Positions 13,585-17,617 of a stretch of 17,617 nt of DNA are shown one piece after another; the stretch's first letter is position 1, and each line of letters begins with the position of its first letter. The notes under the pieces are model-generated. The model saw only the letters and a program-made list of their open reading frames with translations. It was not told the DNA's origin and searched no databases. The translations under genes were made by a program, and so were the position numbers. The stretch is from an uncultured Gammaproteobacteria bacterium (lineage in GTDB: Bacteria; Pseudomonadota; Gammaproteobacteria; Coxiellales; Coxiellaceae), in contig CAIQCE010000025.1 of assembly GCA_903870185.1 (NCBI GenBank), positions 1 through 17,617 on the forward strand, written 5' to 3'.

Positions 13585-14058
13585 ATGAGCCGATCATTCA
13601 ACTTAAGGCAACGTGGTATCAGTTTATTAGAGGTATTGCTTTCAGTAGCCATTATTTCGAGTATTCTGATCACAGCCACTCAATATTTTTTAAAAGCCAG
13701 GAAGGATCAAGCCATCAATCACGCTGTGAGTGAAATTGCGTCTGTGATGGGAGCCTTACAAGATTGGGATGGTGGCACTAATAATTTTTCAGGGCTAAGC
13801 TCGGATGCGATTTTAAACTTATATAACGCCGGGTTTTTGCCGGATACGACTGATTTGCAATTGACCCCGACAACTGGGACTCCTACTTCTGCTAAATTAA
13901 TGAACCCATGGGGTAATGAAATTACCGTGGTGGGTACGACTAATTCGGCCACCATCAGCACACAATTAATGAGTGTTGCCGATTGTTCTGCTGTTAAAAG
14001 TAATTTTGTAAGTTCGAGTTGTGATGACGATAATAATTTCACCTGCACTCTGCAATAA
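13585..14058 (+). CDS. Second type IVb-like prepilin (paralogue of the first)
   Basis: This is a 157-residue prepilin with a short leader, MSRSFNLRQRG, followed by ISLLEVLLSVAIISSILI with Glu at +5. The layout matches the preceding pilin: N-terminal hydrophobic helix, N-P-W-G-N-E-I-T-V segment, then T-I-S-T-Q-L and a Cys-containing end. The two are clearly tandem duplicates that have diverged strongly outside the helix. It has three cysteines near the end (134, 146, 154), one more than its paralogue. GGGAG lies 7 bases upstream of ATG 13585. It is transcribed only by readthrough of the terminator or from its own promoter, so lower expression is likely. It overlaps the next gene by 38 bases. 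Confidence 0.87.
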   Translation: MSRSFNLRQRGISLLEVLLSVAIISSILITATQYFLKARKDQAINHAVSEIASVMGALQDWDGGTNNFSGLSSDAILNLYNAGFLPDTTDLQLTPTTGTPTSAKLMNPWGNEITVVGTTNSATISTQLMSVADCSAVKSNFVSSSCDDDNNFTCTLQ

Positions 14059-14605
14059 GCGGGGGTTTACCCTCTTAGAATTACTATTGGTTATTGCCGT
14101 GATTTCAGGCATCTTATTATTGAGTATCAATCGTTATAATCAGTATCAAAAAACGATGACCGTTGCGACGATCAAGGCGGATATCGCAAATTGCTTTCAA
14201 GCCTTAAATTTGTATTATCATTCTCAAATATGTGTTAACGGGATATTTCCGACGATCAATCAAGATCTGTTGCCGGTTTTAAGTGGGCAGTATTTATCAA
14301 CCCCATTAATACAATCCAGTTTAATTGATCACTATCAAGCATTGATCGTAGATTCAGGGCAAAAAACCACGGATAATAGGCCCGTTTATCAGTTGATGGT
14401 TAAAGCATACTTTGTAAATGACGCCAATCTTTCGATTTATCAAGCGAGTCTAGGTGCTTTGATCAATGTGAACGATCCTAGTCTTTACTGGTCGATGGGA
14501 GTGAATGCTTCGGTGGCTTCGACTCGAACTCCACTTTGGATTTTAACGGGCAGCTTAGCTAATTTTAAACAACTACAAACATTTGATAGTCAGAATTGTG
14601 AGTAA
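14021..14605 (+). CDS. Minor prepilin (GFTLLE class)
   Basis: This 194-residue protein has leader MMTIIISPALCNKRG and mature start FTLLELLLVIAVISGILLL with Glu at +5, the canonical type IVa/T2SS class. The only upstream ATGs in frame are at 14021 and 14024, both inside the previous gene, so the leader is encoded in the 38-base overlap and translation is probably coupled. The soluble part is helical after the membrane segment (QKTMTVATIKADIANCFQAL) and then beta-rich. It has cysteines in the early helix region, one soon after (QICVNG), and one next to the C-terminus. It probably belongs to the initiation or tip complex, by analogy with minor pilins. The exact counterpart is unknown. Confidence 0.8.
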   Translation: MMTIIISPALCNKRGFTLLELLLVIAVISGILLLSINRYNQYQKTMTVATIKADIANCFQALNLYYHSQICVNGIFPTINQDLLPVLSGQYLSTPLIQSSLIDHYQALIVDSGQKTTDNRPVYQLMVKAYFVNDANLSIYQASLGALINVNDPSLYWSMGVNASVASTRTPLWILTGSLANFKQLQTFDSQNCE

Positions 14606-14611
14606 ATTATT

Positions 14612-15565
14612 ATGCATATATTTCTTAAAAAAAATCGAGGCTTTACTTTAATCGAAATGCTTTTAGTGATCACCGTGATTGCCATCATCGCTTCGATGGG
14701 TATCATGCTTTTGCATAAGAATGCGGAAGATGCGGGCATCAATAAAGCCGCGATGGAAGTTCAAAATATTTTACAAGCGGCGATTAGTTACAATGTGAAT
14801 AATAACGGCTCTTGGCCTATTGCTTATCTTTGTGGTAGCAGCGGAGTACCGAGCAGTAATTTTGTGAATTATTTGCCAAATAGTGATTATCAAAGTCACT
14901 ATGGTATGAATTATTGTTGGAGTCAGGACTCAACAACGCCACGTTTTTGGGTGGCTTTGCCTTTTCCGGGTAGTGAATATTTAAAGGCCCAAAGAATCGC
15001 AGCAGCATTGCCGAATGCATATGCAGTCACGGATGTGAATACCGCTACCCCACAAGCTGATCTTTGTACTGGAGCAGAATCAACGTGTTATCTTCGAGCT
15101 GAAATTACCCAGCCGAGTTTGCAAGGAGGTGGAACGGCATCAGGTGGATTGGCAGCGGCAGGATATTGTAAGCCACCAGAGGCGAATAATAATAGTATGA
15201 ACCCTTTAATAGGCTCTGGCCCTAATGTTAGTTGTACTTATCAAAATACAGTTGATACATCTAAAACCACTTATAATATCCAATTTCCCTGTCCTTCCGG
15301 GCTAACGGGTAGTGTGGTTGTGACCCCTAATTTTCTATATATGGGGACTCAAAATGATGCTGCTCATACATTTTCTGTATTTTTATATTCGATGAAACCA
15401 GGAGATATCCAGGTTTGTAATACCGCCAATAATATCACTTCATGTAGCGTGGATATTTACGTAAGGAGCACCATAGGAAGTGGTACAAGCATTCTACAAA
15501 ATACGGGAAGACCAGGTTATGTGGGTGCTACTTATGTCGCTTACTGTAGTGTGAGTGGGAGCTAG
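14612..15565 (+). CDS. Large Cys-rich minor prepilin, possible tip subunit
   Basis: This 317-residue protein has a 10-residue leader MHIFLKKNRG and mature start FTLIEMLLVITVIAIIASM with Glu at +5. After the alpha-helical spine comes a large C-terminal domain (about residues 65-317) with ten cysteines, two CxnC clusters (DLCTGAESTC and VCNTANNITSC), and Gly/Ser/Asn-rich stretches. This suits a disulfide-stabilised extracellular domain. Minor pilins enlarged this way (CofB, PilV or FimU-like in other systems) cap the fibre or bind surfaces. That role is inference here. It starts 6 bases after the previous stop. It ends the pilus cluster, and no terminator with a T-run is seen after the stop. 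Confidence 0.82.
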   Translation: MHIFLKKNRGFTLIEMLLVITVIAIIASMGIMLLHKNAEDAGINKAAMEVQNILQAAISYNVNNNGSWPIAYLCGSSGVPSSNFVNYLPNSDYQSHYGMNYCWSQDSTTPRFWVALPFPGSEYLKAQRIAAALPNAYAVTDVNTATPQADLCTGAESTCYLRAEITQPSLQGGGTASGGLAAAGYCKPPEANNNSMNPLIGSGPNVSCTYQNTVDTSKTTYNIQFPCPSGLTGSVVVTPNFLYMGTQNDAAHTFSVFLYSMKPGDIQVCNTANNITSCSVDIYVRSTIGSGTSILQNTGRPGYVGATYVAYCSVSGS

Positions 15566-15721
15566 GCCTGGCCAATTTAATGTCAATATGTTAGTTTATT
15601 GCTCGACTCAGGGAATGATTAATTTGGGCAAGAAGCCATTTGATGACCTGAGATTTTCAAATGCAGCATTATAGTTTAAGCCATAAGATTTCGAGCTTCT
15701 TCATTTTGACTCTTAACCTTC

Positions 15722-15728
15722 AAGAGAG
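15722..15728 (+). promoter_or_regulatory. Ribosome binding site deciding the start at 15735
   Basis: AAGAGAG ends 6 bases before ATG 15735 but only 3 before ATG 15732, so the second of the two adjacent ATGs is preferred. Confidence 0.5.
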
Positions 15729-15734
15729 TCGATG

Positions 15735-17617
15735 ATGCCAAGAACACGAGCTCCATTCGGACATGAAAATCTTGAGCGACAACGAGCAGCCCTCTTAAGG
15801 GGCGGATATAGCACAACCAAGCCACCAGCCAGAGGTCGTTTTCCACAAGCTCCCGCAGCACCAATACGCCATCCGTATTTTTCCGGCCCTGATCTGAAAG
15901 ATGATGCTGAAGTAGATTCAGAAGGCTCAGATGCTGATGCAGAATTAATCGTCGGCAGTGCAGCGGCACGAGCAAGAAAAGTAGTCCGGAGAAACTCCAA
16001 GAGAGTGCTATCTTTAAATGCAGCAGCTAGTAGTGCGGCAAGAGCGCTTGCTAAAAAAATAACTAAAAAAAACAACAATGGCACACAAAGATTAATTTTC
16101 GGCCAACACCTCCATATAAAGCCCACCGATTGGAGTCATGCTCCCAATGCCTTGCCTTTGAGTTTTAATACAGAGGTTGAGCATCCATTGCTCTATCATC
16201 GAGTGGCAGGATTCCATCCGTCTCCTTGGCAAAGATTTTTAGGTGAGCACGATCTCATTATTGCACGACGTGAATGGGAGATCAGCGGTGCTTTTGTGCT
16301 GACGACTGCTACTTTTATCATCATCAGCGTAACTTTGGTGACGCTCTATATCCTCTATCTATCCCCTCTTATAGTGAATGCCATAGTTCCACCTTTTATT
16401 GGCCCTGAAGGCCCTCCCACCGATGATTTTATCCCTACTGGCGGGGATAATAATTGGGATGCCGCTTTATATGCAGCGGTTAAGTATGCCACTCCTTTAA
16501 TTGGTTCTTTGGTTATTCTTATCATAGGATGCTGGATTGCGAATCAAGCTTATCAATATTTGCGTAATATCCCCTATAATTTAAATGGATATAAGAAGTT
16601 TTTAAATCATGCATTTGGTGATCGTCTTAACAAACTTTCCAATCAAAAAATTGAACAATATTTTTGTGAGGGTGAACTCAAGGCAAGGGCTTCGGAGATT
16701 TTGAAATATTTAAGGGCGCATATTGATTATTTGAGAATCAATGTTCCTACTAGTAAACGATATGATGCGATGTTTTTGATGATGGGTGATATTTACGTCC
16801 GTGGAATATTTCCTCATCTTAAAGCGAGAAAAAAAGAAGAGCATATTGATCCTGATATTGATTTGCAATTTTGGGGCATGCATTTGGCTTCAGAAATTCG
16901 AAGACAATTTGATAACCCCCCTAACTTAAAGCCCGCTTCTATTGCGACTCGAATTCAGGCTTTCAGGCAGTTATGGAATGATCCTGTCTTTAGTCTAGAG
17001 GTCATGAAATACCCTGGTCAAAAGGCGGTGATTTTAAAAGGTATTTTTTGTCATTGGTATGATGATAACGGAAAGCTCATTGATACCCGTGATGATAGGA
17101 ATTTACTTAAATTGAATCGTGAGATAGCTGTTAGAAGTCGGGATCCTCGAGTGGACATTAATGGGCTCAGAGATATTCAAGATGAAAAAAAGAAGCGAAC
17201 AGCACGCCTCGATGACCTTAAGATGTTTCAAGGGATGTTTGAGATTGAACGAAAATACATTGTGATTGAGCTTATCAAAGGCGATGATGTTTGTAGAGGT
17301 ATTGCAGCGAAGTTGTTAGGTGATCAAAGTCTTAATGTAAATGATCTGATTCAATTGTTGAATGTTTTGATGCGTGATCGAAATATTGATCCAAAGCATC
17401 TAAAAGAATTAATTAATATAATGTTATTAGAGAAGGGAGCTAAGTTATTTGGTGCAATGGAACCACAGCTTCAATTAGACATTGTCGATTTATTATCAGA
17501 TGACAAAAAGGAAACTTTGCAAGATGTCGTTTGGCATAGTGATTTTGATTTACATCGAGAGGCGTTATGGAAACAAATTGAAAAAGTGCCTCTCAAGGCT
17601 GGGGCAGGAGTGCCCAG
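15735..17617 (+). CDS. Large two-membrane-segment protein of unknown function, partial (runs off the window)
   Basis: One frame stays open from 15735 to the last base (627 codons plus 2 bases), so the C-terminus is missing. I do not recognise the family. Residues about 1-120 are Ala/Arg-rich, basic and low-complexity, with an acidic patch (DLKDDAEVDSEGSDADAE), and look disordered. Two strong hydrophobic helices follow: about 185-213 (GAFVLTTATFIIISVTLVTL...) and about 251-272 (ATPLIGSLVILIIGCWI), separated by a Pro/Gly/Asp-rich loop. The rest (about 280 onward) is soluble, charged and mostly helical, without visible enzyme motifs. A long disordered N-terminus, a hairpin of two membrane helices and a large helical domain resemble effectors that insert into host membranes, but this is inference. 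It lies 169 bases after the last pilin. No PmrA-type box or good promoter was found. Confidence 0.75.
   Translation, partial: MPRTRAPFGHENLERQRAALLRGGYSTTKPPARGRFPQAPAAPIRHPYFSGPDLKDDAEVDSEGSDADAELIVGSAAARARKVVRRNSKRVLSLNAAASSAARALAKKITKKNNNGTQRLIFGQHLHIKPTDWSHAPNALPLSFNTEVEHPLLYHRVAGFHPSPWQRFLGEHDLIIARREWEISGAFVLTTATFIIISVTLVTLYILYLSPLIVNAIVPPFIGPEGPPTDDFIPTGGDNNWDAALYAAVKYATPLIGSLVILIIGCWIANQAYQYLRNIPYNLNGYKKFLNHAFGDRLNKLSNQKIEQYFCEGELKARASEILKYLRAHIDYLRINVPTSKRYDAMFLMMGDIYVRGIFPHLKARKKEEHIDPDIDLQFWGMHLASEIRRQFDNPPNLKPASIATRIQAFRQLWNDPVFSLEVMKYPGQKAVILKGIFCHWYDDNGKLIDTRDDRNLLKLNREIAVRSRDPRVDINGLRDIQDEKKKRTARLDDLKMFQGMFEIERKYIVIELIKGDDVCRGIAAKLLGDQSLNVNDLIQLLNVLMRDRNIDPKHLKELINIMLLEKGAKLFGAMEPQLQLDIVDLLSDDKKETLQDVVWHSDFDLHREALWKQIEKVPLKAGAGVP

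Noticed and set aside
15680..15731. PmrA-type box before the gene at 15735
   Set aside because: TTTAAG and CTTAAC occur but no second half-site lies 11 bases away. TATAGT at 15670 has no -35 partner.
15713..16126. Minus-strand reading frame of 137 codons
   Set aside because: It lies opposite the long plus-strand frame that continues to the window end with its own ribosome site. The minus frame's Ala/Arg-rich content mirrors that frame.

Overview
The window looks like chromosome from an AT-rich, intracellular-lifestyle gammaproteobacterium, most likely of the Legionellales (Legionella/Coxiella/Berkiella/Aquicella type). This is inferred from gene content, not from a database match. The clues are: a pilM-like gene divergent from the PBP1A gene (the usual gammaproteobacterial arrangement), ubiC-ubiA, a secreted L,D-transpeptidase of the kind that is multiplied in Legionella and Coxiella, a large ankyrin-like protein with a perfect PmrA-type box upstream, and a long membrane protein of no recognisable family.

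Layout. 1-619 (minus strand): end of a pilus-assembly operon, with a short PilM-like gene and the first bases of the next gene. 661-3123 (plus): promoter and gene for penicillin-binding protein 1A. 3124-3309: repeat-bearing gap. 3310-4733 (minus): ubiC-ubiA, overlapping by 4 bases, the first two steps of ubiquinone synthesis. 4741-4816: palindromic repeat. 4819-5583 (minus): periplasmic L,D-transpeptidase. 5714-7861 (minus): ankyrin-like candidate effector. 7923-8090: MITE/REP-like element carrying four perfect 16-bp tandem copies. 8151-9867 (plus): an unrecognised protein, a TIGR02444/DUF2390 protein and a small membrane protein. 9868-10237: 370 bases without a gene, filled by a composite REP/BIME-like element and a probable regulatory leader. 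10238-15565 (plus): a type IV pilus-like module. 15735 to the window end (plus): at least 627 codons of an unrecognised protein with two membrane segments.

How the genes work together. The pilus module has one GspE/PilB-type ATPase, one GspF/PilC-type platform protein and four prepilins. The first two prepilins are paralogues with type IVb-like mature ends (G|ISLLEV). The last two have the common G|FTLLE/G|FTLIE ends. A strong intrinsic terminator after the first prepilin suggests that it is the abundant major pilin and that the others are made at lower level by readthrough. No secretin or prepilin peptidase is in the window, so these must be supplied elsewhere. The pilM-like gene at the left edge suggests that a second, pilMNOPQ-type system is also present.

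The most interesting non-coding structure is a family of dispersed intergenic palindromes. Five copies carry the same signature, TATCTA-N4-GTAGG, directly before a hairpin. This recalls the GTAG foot of REP elements moved by RAYT transposases. The most interesting regulatory signal is CTTAAT-N5-CTTAAG followed by TATACT, upstream of the ankyrin-like gene.
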